Origin: Nocardia panacis | GTDB lineage: Bacteria > Actinomycetota > Actinomycetes > Mycobacteriales > Mycobacteriaceae | Assembly (NCBI RefSeq): GCF_003598715.1 | Contig: NZ_QZFU01000019.1 | Location: 186,001 to 250,000 of the forward strand | Reading direction: 5' to 3' | DNA: 64,000 nucleotides | In this document: piece by piece, positions 12,166 to 20,189 of the stretch | Layout of the letters: every line of letters starts with the position of its first letter | How positions within the stretch are numbered: the stretch's first letter is position 1 | The notes under the pieces: model-generated | What the model was told of the DNA's origin: nothing | The model's input: the letters and a program-made list of their open reading frames with translations, nothing else | The model's database searches: none | Translations under genes and position numbers: made by a program

Positions 12166-12171
12166 TCAAGT
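12157..12171. promoter_or_regulatory. Palindrome over the marR start codon
   Basis: ACTTGACATTCAAGT: 6-bp arms around CAT, which is the marR initiation codon read on the plus strand. CTTGA/TCAAG words recur in the operator region at 11667-11697, so this is a candidate autoregulatory MarR site. Confidence 0.5.
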
Positions 12172-12279
12172 TACTCCTTGTTCAAATGATTACTAGCTCG
12201 ATAATCAAGATACTCTACTTCCGTACTACTTCACGGAAGAAGTCGCACATATCCGCCGGCACAGTCCGAACGACCACCG

Positions 12280-12458
12280 ACATGGGGGCCGACACCAGCC
12301 ACACCAAACTCGCCTGCTACAGCGGGGCCGGCTTCATGCCCGCCCTGACAGAAGCCGCCGAACAGAACGAAGTCTCACTGATCGGCCTCAATGAGCTATA
12401 CGAACCCGTCCCTGGCAATACGAATCCGCCGGCGAAGGACGACCTGTCGCAGCACTGA
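12280..12458 (+). pseudogene. C-terminal tail of a DUF234-type ATPase
   Basis: The plus-strand reading HTKLACYSGAGFMPALTEAA, then VSLIGLNELY, resembles the extreme C-terminus of DUF234-type ATPases, whose last part is a nuclease-like domain ending in a hydrophobic strand and a VxLxxLxxLY motif. It has no start of its own. With the fragment at 9838-10215 it looks like the far end of the same kind of gene, separated by the monooxygenase cassette. About 100 residues between the two parts are missing. Confidence 0.55.
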
Positions 12459-12476
12459 GGGATGGTAGCGGCGACG

Positions 12477-12500
12477 CCGACGAATACCGACAATCCCCAA
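12477..12500 (+). repeat. 24-bp direct repeat, copy 2
   Basis: Identical to 10219-10242. It lies 18 bases after the ATPase tail and 36 bases before the first rlmN fragment. Confidence 0.85.
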
Positions 12501-12536
12501 CGCCCGACGGCACAACGTCCACGTCGAGACAGGGAT

Positions 12537-12665
12537 TCAGCCTTCAGCGGCCAATGGCCTGTAGGCGGCAGCGATCTCCTGACCTCGGGTATCGCGGACG
12601 GGGCACGGGACGCCCTGGCCTGTACTCGGCGGACGAACTCGTCCTGCACCGGTTCCGGCATCCCC
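12537..12665 (-). pseudogene. rlmN fragment A (C-terminal end)
   Basis: On the minus strand this repeats the last 40-odd codons of rlmN, in decayed form. Readable blocks are [12 protein letters not shown] and, in another frame, the ending LAAEG followed by a stop at 12537. Frameshifts break the frame between them. The orientation is the same as intact rlmN 15 kb away. It begins near the Trp-Asp codons of the SEWDASPKP region and is directly followed by a decayed vapC start. Confidence 0.8.
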
Positions 12666-12666
12666 T

Positions 12667-12820
12667 ATCCAAGGACAGCTTGGTCTGTGTCCCGCTATCG
12701 CGAAGAACATTCCCTATACCGGACGGGTCGATCAGGTACCTTCACACCCCTCCTCGCTGACCAATGTTCCGCGCCTCGCATGGCGCGATAGCCGCGTCGA
12801 ACTCGCCCGCTTCAGACATG
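12667..12820 (-). pseudogene. Decayed second copy of the vapBC module
   Basis: This stretch is a damaged copy of 24358-24515, which holds the vapC start and vapB end. A 32-base run is identical (12784-12815 and 24479-24510), and the LIDPSGIGN-like vapC start is recognisable at about 12700-12740. Most of vapC and the N-terminal part of vapB are gone. As in the intact copy, the vapC side faces an rlmN C-terminal fragment. Confidence 0.8.
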
Positions 12821-12885
12821 AGCGGAGGGCGCCGCAGGACCTGCTTAGTAGGCTCGGCTGCCGTCGTATCGGCTTCGATAAGCGC

Positions 12886-13806
12886 CTACGTTGTGGGCCG
12901 TGCCCGTAGTGCCGCAGCGGCGATGGCCTCGTAGGCATCGGCCAGTTCAGCTGGGGTAAGTTCCACTGGACGGTGAGCGAATGCGTTGTCCTCGATGGTT
13001 TCCAAGGTGAATCCCCCAACCTGAGCGAAATCCTTCATCCAGGTCTGAACTCTCAGGAGCTCGGCGGCAGCCTCGGTTCCCGTATCGAGTTGCTGATGCC
13101 GGGTGAAACTCTCCGACAGCGTCTCGAACGCCCCTGCCAACTCCGGATCGGGGCCGGAATCGGCCTCCACGGCCTCCCTGACCGCCCTGTCTCCCCAGTC
13201 CTCCCACCGCCAACCGGGCCACTGGTCGGCGATCGTCTCGAGGGCGTCGGAGCTTCCCCCGAACGTCCACACCGCGCCGGATTGCTGCGCGAGATCGAGA
13301 TGGAGCCCGTGCTTCGGCATGGTAGGCAAGCGCTTTGCCTCGTTCCAACCCGCAATGATCTCTATGAGCGCAGGTCCTTGTTCCAACAGGGTCGCGAGAT
13401 CGATGGCCGGGGTATAGAGGCGGACCCTCTCGACGTCGGATACGGTGACCACGCACTGCGGCCAACGACCCGCGCAGTAGTCGATCAGGTCGGCTTCCCG
13501 GTATCCCGCCCAATGGATGCACCAGTCCGGCCAGGTCACCGACATCGTCTCGAAGACAGCGGATCGGATCGCGCTCTCCTCACACCCGCCCGCGAACCAG
13601 AGCAGGAACCGATTGTCGACGTCGATCACGGCAGCCGCTTCCAGGTCGCCGACCCAACCTTCGACGTGCTTTTGCGCGGCAGCGAAACGTAGCGCAGGCA
13701 GCACTCCTGGCAGCAGATCCAAATGCAGCGACTGGGCACCCCAGTGCGTGTAATACCTCCGCTGCGCTCCCTCGTCGATGACGACTATCTCGGCACGCGA
13801 CCCCAT
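12886..13806 (-). CDS. Hypothetical protein, 306 residues
   Basis: The ATG at 13806 gives MGSRAEIVVIDEGAQRRYYT. The protein is soluble, acidic and rich in Trp and Asp, with no signal peptide or membrane segment. I do not recognise a catalytic motif. The opening block and the repeated W-G-D-themed segments recall uncharacterised Streptomyces/Nocardia proteins. The frame is intact among many decayed neighbours, so the gene is probably under selection. It lies inside the interval bracketed by rlmN fragments A and B, next to a JetD-like remnant, so a defence-related role is possible but unproven. Confidence 0.7.
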   Translation of the reverse strand: MGSRAEIVVIDEGAQRRYYTHWGAQSLHLDLLPGVLPALRFAAAQKHVEGWVGDLEAAAVIDVDNRFLLWFAGGCEESAIRSAVFETMSVTWPDWCIHWAGYREADLIDYCAGRWPQCVVTVSDVERVRLYTPAIDLATLLEQGPALIEIIAGWNEAKRLPTMPKHGLHLDLAQQSGAVWTFGGSSDALETIADQWPGWRWEDWGDRAVREAVEADSGPDPELAGAFETLSESFTRHQQLDTGTEAAAELLRVQTWMKDFAQVGGFTLETIEDNAFAHRPVELTPAELADAYEAIAAAALRARPTT

Positions 13807-14053
13807 GCGGCCGACAGTAGACCCAATCGCGTTGCAGGACAAACGATATTCATGTTCATTGCGACATGCGCATATAGCGCTCGCCTATGGTTTCCGGCCG
13901 CGCCCACCTGCCAGCGGGATCGCGACGAGTACGGTGCTGACCAGAGGTTTTTGGACCGTCATTCGCAGGTATGGCAGGCACGCCGAGACCTGCTCGGCAT
14001 CCGCAACGAAATTCGCGGCACTGCACGGCGCGAGATACCCTGGTCGGCATCGG

Positions 14054-14521
14054 TCACGCGAGAACGCTCGCACCGAGATCGCCGAGCAGCAGATCGGTCA
14101 CCGCCTCTTCCTCGACCTGACGACCGATCCGGTCCATCGCCTCACCAAGCGCGCAATCCCGGGCCGGATCGATGGGCGCTCCCGACAGTCGATCACCGTC
14201 GTGCACCGCGGCCGCGGCAAGATAGTCGTCGCAGCCGAACCGCCACGGCTCCCACCGGCAATGCCGCCGAACGAAATTCGCGATCCGGATGCCGTACCAG
14301 TCGAAGTCACCGTGGTAGCGGAATCGGGCACAGGCACGGGCGAGCTGGTCGACAAGCAGCAGCACGGCGGCGCCGGGCTGGCCCGAGGTGCACACTATCG
14401 GGCCGGTTCGGGCACCGAGATGGTCGGCGGCCGCAGCGATCACCGACGGGTTCTCGACAACCGACACCATCAATCCGGTCGACCAGTGCGGCGGTTCGGT
14501 GCGTAACTGCCGCAGTGTCAA
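14054..14521 (-). pseudogene. Remnant of a TIGR02679/JetD-like protein (DUF2399 part)
   Basis: 155 codons matching the C-terminal Toprim-like half of TIGR02679 proteins: VVENPSVIAAAADHLGA, then PIVCTSGQPGAAVLLLVDQL and FRYHGDFDWYGIRIANFV, with the acidic GDFDW motif, ending in a short acidic helix. The N-terminal half and the partner genes (TIGR02677, TIGR02678 and the SMC-like TIGR02680) of Wadjet-type systems are missing, so this is a relic. The family assignment is from memory of these motifs. Confidence 0.65.
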
Positions 14522-14586
14522 TGCGACCGGTTGCCCGGACTCTCGCCAGGCGTCGAGCGATCGGCCGGTGCCTGTGGTCGAATCGC

Positions 14587-14703
14587 CGGGGAGTCGAGCA
14601 CAACCATCGGCATCGACATTCGGCGCTGGGGTATCTCACCCCGGCCGAGTACGCTGCCCGCTGCGACCACACCCACCATCCCGTGGCCTGCGACATCAAC
14701 TGA
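14587..14703 (+). mobile_element. IS3-family transposase C-terminal remnant
   Basis: The last 38 codons of an IS3-type OrfB (integrase core) remain: VEHNHRHRHSALGYLTPAEY then HTHHPVACDIN and a stop. The upstream catalytic domain is absent, and no paired terminal repeats are visible. It marks a past insertion or deletion beside rlmN fragment B. Confidence 0.8.
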
Positions 14704-14764
14704 AACTGGATCGAATACAACCCGGACTCAAAGACCGGGTGGTCCCGTCATCGGGGACCGGTCA

Positions 14765-15090
14765 GTCCCGAATGAGGGCGTACTCGATGGAGACGCGGCG
14801 GCCCGACTCGTCGGCGTAATACCGTGCGGCGTCCAGAACTTCGGCGACCGGCCAGCGATTGTTGACCGGCACCAAGGTGTCTCGCAACTCGTCGTCCGGA
14901 GTATGCAGGGAGACAGCCAAAGTCACCGACAGGTCTTCGTCCGCGAGCTTACGAATAGCTGGGGCCAAGCCAACGGTTGAGACGACGACATTGCGCTGGG
15001 AGATGCCGAAACCATCCGGTGCAGGTGACGTAATACGCCGGACAGACTGACACTACTAGACCATAGTTAGCTAGAGGTTCCCCCGTACCC
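14765..15090 (-). pseudogene. rlmN fragment B (middle part)
   Basis: The minus-strand reading [20 protein letters not shown], then [20 protein letters not shown] and [15 protein letters not shown], is a close copy of the rlmN middle; the frame stops at 14762-14764. Its 5' limit is at about 15076-15090, where GAGGTTCCCCC corresponds to the GMGEPLANY codons of intact rlmN; fragment E starts at the same codons. Upstream bases no longer resemble rlmN. Small indels lie at 14990-15070. Confidence 0.9.
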
Positions 15091-15181
15091 CCCGTTTTAC
15101 AAACAACACCTCGACCGGCTGAGGCTGGCGTATCCACACTGAGGGTGACGCCGTACTACTGCCCAGGAAGACCTCCCGTGG

Positions 15182-15778
15182 CTAGCCATCGCTCGCCGGT
15201 TTCGGCATGTCTGCCAGCAACTCAGCCAGATCACGGTCCCGATTGAATCCCCGCTCAGCAATCAATCGAACCGCCTCGGCAGCGTCCACCATGTCCCTCG
15301 TGGTCGCAACCGCAGCTAAGTTCCTGAGATCCGCGCTGTCCTGAGGACGGCTCTCATCATCGCGGGCAAGCAGCTTCAATGCGATGAGGTGGCCCGTACG
15401 AGCGACCGGCAAAACCAGCCCAGGGAAAATCTCGAGCGACTCCGCAGCCCGAACAATTTCCGGTTCGATGCCCGAACTGGCGAACAGCAGGTCCACGACC
15501 ACCGAGACTCCATCGATACGCCGTTTGAGTCGAACAGTCGCTAGCCTTCCAGAGTCGTGTTAAACCGACGCGAAGAACTGGTATCCGGTTGCCATCAGCG
15601 ACTGCACCAGAGCCTCTGCTTGGCTGTCGTCGACAACTGCGGCAGCAATATCGACATCCTGTGTGAATCGAGGCTCCGATCGAGCGGACACCGCAAACCC
15701 ACCAACAATTGCCCATTGAAATCCGCGCTGGTCGAGATCGGCAGCAGCCCTTCGCAGAGCTGCTTCGAGTGGGTTCAT
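15182..15778 (-). pseudogene. Nucleotidyltransferase (AbiEii-like) with an in-frame stop
   Basis: A single frame of 198 residues from the ATG at 15778, broken by one TAA at 15562-15560. The nucleotidyltransferase core is readable: WAIVGGFAVSARSEPRFTQDVDI, with the GG and DVD metal-binding motif. After the stop the frame continues as HDSGRLATVRLKRRIDGVS, then LKLLARDDESRPQDSADLRN. This is the usual toxin-type nucleotidyltransferase fold. The nonsense codon lies 73 residues in, so the toxin is probably inactive unless read through or mis-sequenced. The start overlaps the partner gene by four bases. Confidence 0.75.
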
Positions 15779-15981
15779 GCGAACCTGGCCGTAGGTCGGC
15801 CCCGCCCTTTGCCGAGCGGCTCGTAAGGTCGCACCAGTAACCACTCGTCAACCGCTGCGTCGAGCACCGACTCATCCGCGTCAGGATGCAAACGACGCAG
15901 TCGGGCACGCTTCATCCCCAAGCCGAACTCGAACATCGCGATCGCGAGCCTCAGTCGTTCGGCGGGTGAGTCTTCGTCCAT
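15775..15981 (-). CDS. Small partner (putative antitoxin) of the nucleotidyltransferase
   Basis: 68 residues from the ATG at 15981: MDEDSPAERLRLAIAMFEFG, then MKRARLRRLHPDADESVLDA. It is a short helical protein of the kind regularly encoded just before AbiEii-like nucleotidyltransferases in actinobacteria. The last four bases overlap the nucleotidyltransferase start, indicating coupling. The function as antitoxin is inferred from this arrangement. Confidence 0.7.
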   Translation of the reverse strand: MDEDSPAERLRLAIAMFEFGLGMKRARLRRLHPDADESVLDAAVDEWLLVRPYEPLGKGRGRPTARFA

Positions 15982-16475
15982 GGACCAAACACTACCGCCG
16001 CTCGCCGGTACCCTGTCCACCTCATAACCCCTGGCCTTTTGCGAGAAGAACTTCGACGGAGTCACCTTCGAGAAGATAGAACGCACCCTCGATTCCATTC
16101 ACTCTGTGCGAGCAGCGGGAGGGGGTACCGGTCGGTGTGCCGTACACGCAGGAGTGTCAGAACGAGCATTCGCCAGCGATTTCTCAAGTACCCCGAGAAC
16201 CCTATCCCTCCTGCGACGTCATTCCTGACTACGCAGGTCATTGTCGGTGTGGGTGAGTAAGGCTGCCTGTCGCCGGCACTATCCTTCGGCAGCGAGTTGC
16301 TCCGTGCTGCGGAACAGTACGTTGAACCGCACTCCCCACCGAACGCAACCGAGGGGTCGCCCCCGCCGCGCAAATCCAGATCAGCGCAGCGTCAAGGCAG
16401 CACGGGCTTGCGCCGAACCTCGTCGATATCCGCCGGGAAGCACTGGCGTGCCCGCGCCCTCGATAGGCTGACGGA
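15982..16475. other. Gene-free stretch with a 21-bp rlmN trace
   Basis: I see no credible gene here on either strand. The one recognisable item is CTATCCTTCGGCAGCGAGTT (16279-16298, one more G follows). On the minus strand it reads as the rlmN ending QLAAEG plus stop, after which similarity ceases. Confidence 0.5.
16279..16299 (-). repeat. rlmN 3'-end trace (21 bp)
   Basis: It encodes QLAAEG and a stop in the rlmN orientation. The 13-mer CTTCGGCAGCGAG (16284-16296) also occurs at the ends of rlmN fragments D (23889-23901) and F (27188-27200). It may mark the edge of an inserted unit. Confidence 0.55.
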
Positions 16476-17900
16476 ATGAACGATGACCACCGACACGAGA
16501 AACGGCGGCACCTGCGCGCGGTAACGCCCTCGCGTCGGCGGCCGCGGCGTGACACCACTGTCACCTACCGGGTTCACATCGACCTCGGCGACACACAGCC
16601 ACCACTGTGGCGCCGGCTGGACCTGTCCTCGGATCTGTTTCTCGACGAACTACACGAGGTGATTCAGACCGCGTTCGGCTGGACGGATAGTCATCTGCAC
16701 CAATTCGGCAGCGGGCCGAGCTATTACGACCCACTCACCGAGTACTACCTGTGCCCGTACATGACCGAGGACGATGACCAGCCCGGAGTGCCCGAGGAGC
16801 AGGTCCGCCTCGACGAGGTACTCCAGCAGCCGGACGACGCGCTGTTCTACTGCTACGACTTCGGCGACGACTGGCAGCACACGATCACCCTTGAAACAGT
16901 GCTGCCGCGCTCGACGGACGCACCCCCGGCGATCTGTCTCGACGGGCAACGGCCTGGACCGCCGGAGGACTGCGGCGGCATCGAAGGCTACGAATTGGTC
17001 GCCGCCGCCGCTGATCCCGCCGATTCACGGCACGCCGCCGCCCTCACCGAATTCCACGATATGTTCGGTGCCGAGTCCGACCCATCGACGCACCCGCCGA
17101 CCGTGTTCGACATCGACCGGATCAATCGAGTACTCGCCGGCTTCGTGCGCCGCTCCGTCACCGACGAGATCGCTGCGAACCTGCCACCGGTTCTAGCGGC
17201 GCTGGTGGACGCCGCGCACGGGATGCTGCGCCGCGAGTTGCTGATCCTGATCAGCCGTGCCCGCCTGGATGCGCCCGTGCCGGTGGACACCACCGTCGCC
17301 GAACGCGTGCTATGCCGCTACCGACGCCTGCTCGACCACGTCGGCGACGGCGTGAAGCTCACCGCCGCCGGGTACCTCCCGCCCAAGGTAGTCCAGGCCC
17401 TGTACGACGAGATGGACATGCGCGACGGATGGATCGGCAAGGGCAACCGGGAGGACCAAACCTACCCGGTCCTGTCCCTGCGGGAATCCGCCCAGGCGCT
17501 CGGCCTGCTGCGCAAGCACCGCGGCCAACTGCTTCCCACAGTCAAAGCCCGTGCGCTGCACGATGATCCAGTCGGGCTCTGGCGCTACATTGCCGACCAC
17601 GCCCCCCGCTTGTGCAAGGAGCCCTACCAGCAACACGGCGGCCTGCTGTACCTGCTCGCACTCACCGGCGCCGACGACGACCCGCAAGGCTTCGTCCGAG
17701 ACTCGCTGCCCGCGCTCGGCTGGATGATCGATATCCGCAGCTTCGACGCCGCCGTCCGCGACGCGACCCGGCCGGTTCGAGACCTCCTCGAACACTTGAA
17801 TCTGCTGACCTGGCGACAGGGTGTATATCCGAGCACGCAGATCCCCAACACGGACGCTGCGGAATTCGCGCGCGCAATACTTGGCGGACTATCAAAATAG
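16476..17900 (+). CDS. Plasmid pRiA4b ORF-3 family protein
   Basis: 474 residues. The N-terminal third is a clear pRiA4b ORF-3 domain: VHIDLGDTQPPLWRRLDLSS, then FLDELHEVIQTAFGWTDSHLH and FYCYDFGDDWQHTITLE, ending with PPEDCGGIEGYEL. The remaining 300 residues form an all-helical C-terminal region seen in longer actinobacterial members. The family is common on plasmids and transposable elements, but its biochemical role is unknown. It is a single gene followed by an integrase remnant and rlmN fragment C. Confidence 0.88.
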   Translation: MNDDHRHEKRRHLRAVTPSRRRPRRDTTVTYRVHIDLGDTQPPLWRRLDLSSDLFLDELHEVIQTAFGWTDSHLHQFGSGPSYYDPLTEYYLCPYMTEDDDQPGVPEEQVRLDEVLQQPDDALFYCYDFGDDWQHTITLETVLPRSTDAPPAICLDGQRPGPPEDCGGIEGYELVAAAADPADSRHAAALTEFHDMFGAESDPSTHPPTVFDIDRINRVLAGFVRRSVTDEIAANLPPVLAALVDAAHGMLRRELLILISRARLDAPVPVDTTVAERVLCRYRRLLDHVGDGVKLTAAGYLPPKVVQALYDEMDMRDGWIGKGNREDQTYPVLSLRESAQALGLLRKHRGQLLPTVKARALHDDPVGLWRYIADHAPRLCKEPYQQHGGLLYLLALTGADDDPQGFVRDSLPALGWMIDIRSFDAAVRDATRPVRDLLEHLNLLTWRQGVYPSTQIPNTDAAEFARAILGGLSK

Positions 17901-17952
17901 TTGCACGCCAACGACGTTCACAATGCCAGCCACGCCATACCGGGATCTTCCC

Positions 17953-18075
17953 GTGACGCCGGACGATCACGCCGGGCAGGTCGAAGCCTCGATGACCCAG
18001 AACAGCTACATGGGCCGTAAGCGTGTGCGCTTCACGGTTGCCGAAGCCGTGAACGAGGCACTGGGAGACGATCAT
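17953..18075 (+). pseudogene. C-terminal remnant of a tyrosine integrase
   Basis: The plus frame reads DDHAGQVEASMTQNSYMGRK then an AEAVNEAL-type helix. This matches the end of actinobacterial tyrosine integrases, where a GH box is followed by SMTQxxYMGR with the nucleophilic Tyr. Here the box reads AGQ, so the His is lost. The catalytic Arg and Lys part is absent. It ends about 100 bases from the end of rlmN fragment C, as an integrase next to its attachment site would. Confidence 0.5.
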
Positions 18076-18177
18076 GACGACCTTGAGCTCAGCGCGGAGA
18101 TTAGAGAAATCGGAGGACATCGAACGGCGGATATGGGCCGGCATCACCGCGCAGGTCGACGCGGGATGCCACGAAAC

Positions 18178-18358
18178 CTATCCCTCCGCGGCCAACTGTC
18201 CACACGCCGCCGCGATCTCCTGGCCGCGGATATCACGCACCGTGCACGGCACACCCTGCGCCTGCACCCGCCGAACGAACCCCCGCTCAACAGGTTTCGG
18301 CGACGCATCCCACTTCGAACCCAGCGTCGGATTCAACGGAATCAAGTTCACGTGCACC
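18178..18358 (-). pseudogene. rlmN fragment C (last 60 codons)
   Basis: The minus-strand frame is open and close to intact rlm[21 protein letters not shown], then [20 protein letters not shown] and ending CGQLAAEG plus TAG at 18178. It differs from the resident copy at several residues (TLGSK for TPGSE; ERG for QDE), so it looks like an allele from another strain rather than a fresh duplication. Similarity stops abruptly before the VHVN codons. Confidence 0.92.
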
Positions 18359-18522
18359 GGCGAGCAGCCGTCGAAGTGGGCGAGCTACCAACCGGATCGT
18401 CTGAAATCCTTTGCCGCGCAGGAAGCGAGGTAAATTCGCGGAAGCTGCGGGTTCTCTGAGGACGATCGCTACAGTGAGTTCGTCAGCGGTGGGAGTGATG
18501 CGGAGCCGGGGAGGGGATCTCG

Positions 18523-19071
18523 ATGTTCGAGACTGGTGTTCGCCAGGGGCTCGATAAGAACAATCAGCAAGGCCAGTTCGGTGAAGACTATGTCCGGGTC
18601 CTCACCTCGGCCGCCGGGTTGATCTGGTCCAAGGACAGTATGGACATGGACGGGGTGGACCTGAGCCTCAAGTTGCCCGGACGCACCGCGCGCGGCTTCT
18701 CCCCTCGAATCGACGTGCAGGTGAAGACGTCCGTTCGGCTCGAAAACCGTAGCGGTAGAGTGCATTTCAATGGATTGACGGAACCTCAGTTCAACAAGCT
18801 CGCCGGCCCGGATTTCACCGTCCCGCGCTATTTGTTCGTCGTCTCCGTACCACGCCATCCGGTCGACTACACCGATCTATACACCTCCGGACTCCTCCTC
18901 CGGCACATCGGCTACTACATGTCACTCGATCAGCTGGAACCGATCGCCGCACCCCAACAAGACCGCGTCAAAGCGGTTCATATTCCGGCAAGCAATATCC
19001 TGACCGCCGCAAAACTACGTGCGCTGGTTACCGAAACCGCCGCGCCGTCATCGGCCGGGGCCGAGCTATGA
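18523..19071 (+). CDS. DUF4365 domain protein, putative nuclease
   Basis: 182 residues, ATG behind GGGGAGGGGATCTCG. The fold is that of DUF4365, a PD-(D/E)XK-like domain: Glu21 in FGEDYVRVL, Asp46 in MDGVDLSL, and the catalytic-type strand IDVQVKTS (Gln66-Val-Lys68). The rest is a mixed alpha/beta body. It is first of four tightly coupled genes, overlapping the next by four bases, and is the probable effector nuclease of that operon. The nuclease role is inferred from the motif. Confidence 0.8.
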   Translation: MFETGVRQGLDKNNQQGQFGEDYVRVLTSAAGLIWSKDSMDMDGVDLSLKLPGRTARGFSPRIDVQVKTSVRLENRSGRVHFNGLTEPQFNKLAGPDFTVPRYLFVVSVPRHPVDYTDLYTSGLLLRHIGYYMSLDQLEPIAAPQQDRVKAVHIPASNILTAAKLRALVTETAAPSSAGAEL

Positions 19072-20189
19072 GACAGCTCCCGGCGATCGAGGACGTGAAC
19101 GAATACCTGCGCGAACACGGCTGGATATTCACCGGGACCTGGCGCACCGCGCAGGTGTGGAGCCTGCGGAGCTTCGATGTGCTCGTGCCCGCATCCGATA
19201 CCCTCGGCGATACCCCGCGACGATTACGGGAATTGGTGCAGTGCATCGCCGACGCGGAAGAGCGACCGTCGGCCACGGTGTGGCGGGATCTGGCCGCGCC
19301 CGGACTCGACACGATTTCCTATCTCACGGCGGCAGAAGCGGGACCGGTGGCGCTACCGCTGCGCGCCTACACAATGCATGCGGTACACGAACTCATCACG
19401 CTTACGGCCCACGCGGCACTGAACGAATCGAGTGCGACCGCGGCGGAGGTCGAACCGGATCCGGTGGCTGCGTTGCTGGCACAGTCCGTAACCTCGCCGA
19501 GAGTGGATGTGCCAGGTCTCGATATCGGCCTCCCCAACGATCCCTGCCATCCGGACCCGCTGGGTCGCCGCACCGCCGCGCGGCTACTACGCAATGCCAC
19601 CCTCTTATATCGAACGACGGCCACACTAGAGCGCGACGACGGCGAGCACACTGAATCCCCCGACATTTCGTCCGAGGAACGCAAGGCGCTGGCCGCGCTC
19701 GCCGGACCGGGCCATACGGCCACGTTCATTCTCGAATTTCATTGGTCTTGGCGACTGCCACGGCGGGACGAGAGATTGGAGATCCCGCCCGAAGCATGCA
19801 TGCGGCACCTTCACCAGGCCGAGAACGACACCGAGCAACTCTCCGCACGCGTTGCGGGCGTGGTGGAAGGACTGGTAGTCGGCCTCTCGGACGAACCGGG
19901 AAACGCCCGCTGGCGCGTCACCATCCGCGGACCGCTGGTGATCGACGGCGTCACCACCGGCAGGCCGCGACTGGTCACCGTCCGGCTCGGAGACGCCGAC
20001 AGCTACGAGGCGGCGCTGACCGCACACCGCTCGGGTCGCCCGGTGCGCGTGGAGGGCGATGTCGACCGAAGCCGGCGCGTCCCTGAAATCGATGCGGCCA
20101 CCGACAGTTTCACGGTGTTCGCACCAGACTCCAGTTCGACAGAAAGGCGGCAGGATACCGATGGCCGACGACCGATTGACCCTGAGTGA
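19068..20189 (+). CDS. Hypothetical protein of the DUF4365/ATPase operon
   Basis: 373 residues, starting MRQLPAIEDVNEYLREHGW and overlapping the DUF4365 gene by four bases (ATGA). I do not recognise a named domain. The N-terminal 90 residues have the look of a small alpha/beta module (FTGTWRTAQVWSL, LRSFDVLVPASDTLGDTPRR). The C-terminal part contains a beta-rich segment (WRVTIRGPLVIDGVTTGRPR) resembling an OB or similar barrel. No membrane helices or catalytic motif are seen. Its end overlaps the next gene by 29 bases, so it is a structural part of the same system. Confidence 0.75.
   Translation: MRQLPAIEDVNEYLREHGWIFTGTWRTAQVWSLRSFDVLVPASDTLGDTPRRLRELVQCIADAEERPSATVWRDLAAPGLDTISYLTAAEAGPVALPLRAYTMHAVHELITLTAHAALNESSATAAEVEPDPVAALLAQSVTSPRVDVPGLDIGLPNDPCHPDPLGRRTAARLLRNATLLYRTTATLERDDGEHTESPDISSEERKALAALAGPGHTATFILEFHWSWRLPRRDERLEIPPEACMRHLHQAENDTEQLSARVAGVVEGLVVGLSDEPGNARWRVTIRGPLVIDGVTTGRPRLVTVRLGDADSYEAALTAHRSGRPVRVEGDVDRSRRVPEIDAATDSFTVFAPDSSSTERRQDTDGRRPIDPE

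Noticed and set aside
13723..14586. Long plus-strand frame before the IS3 remnant
   Set aside because: Only the last 38 codons match a transposase; the earlier part is Arg/Ser-rich antisense of the JetD relic.
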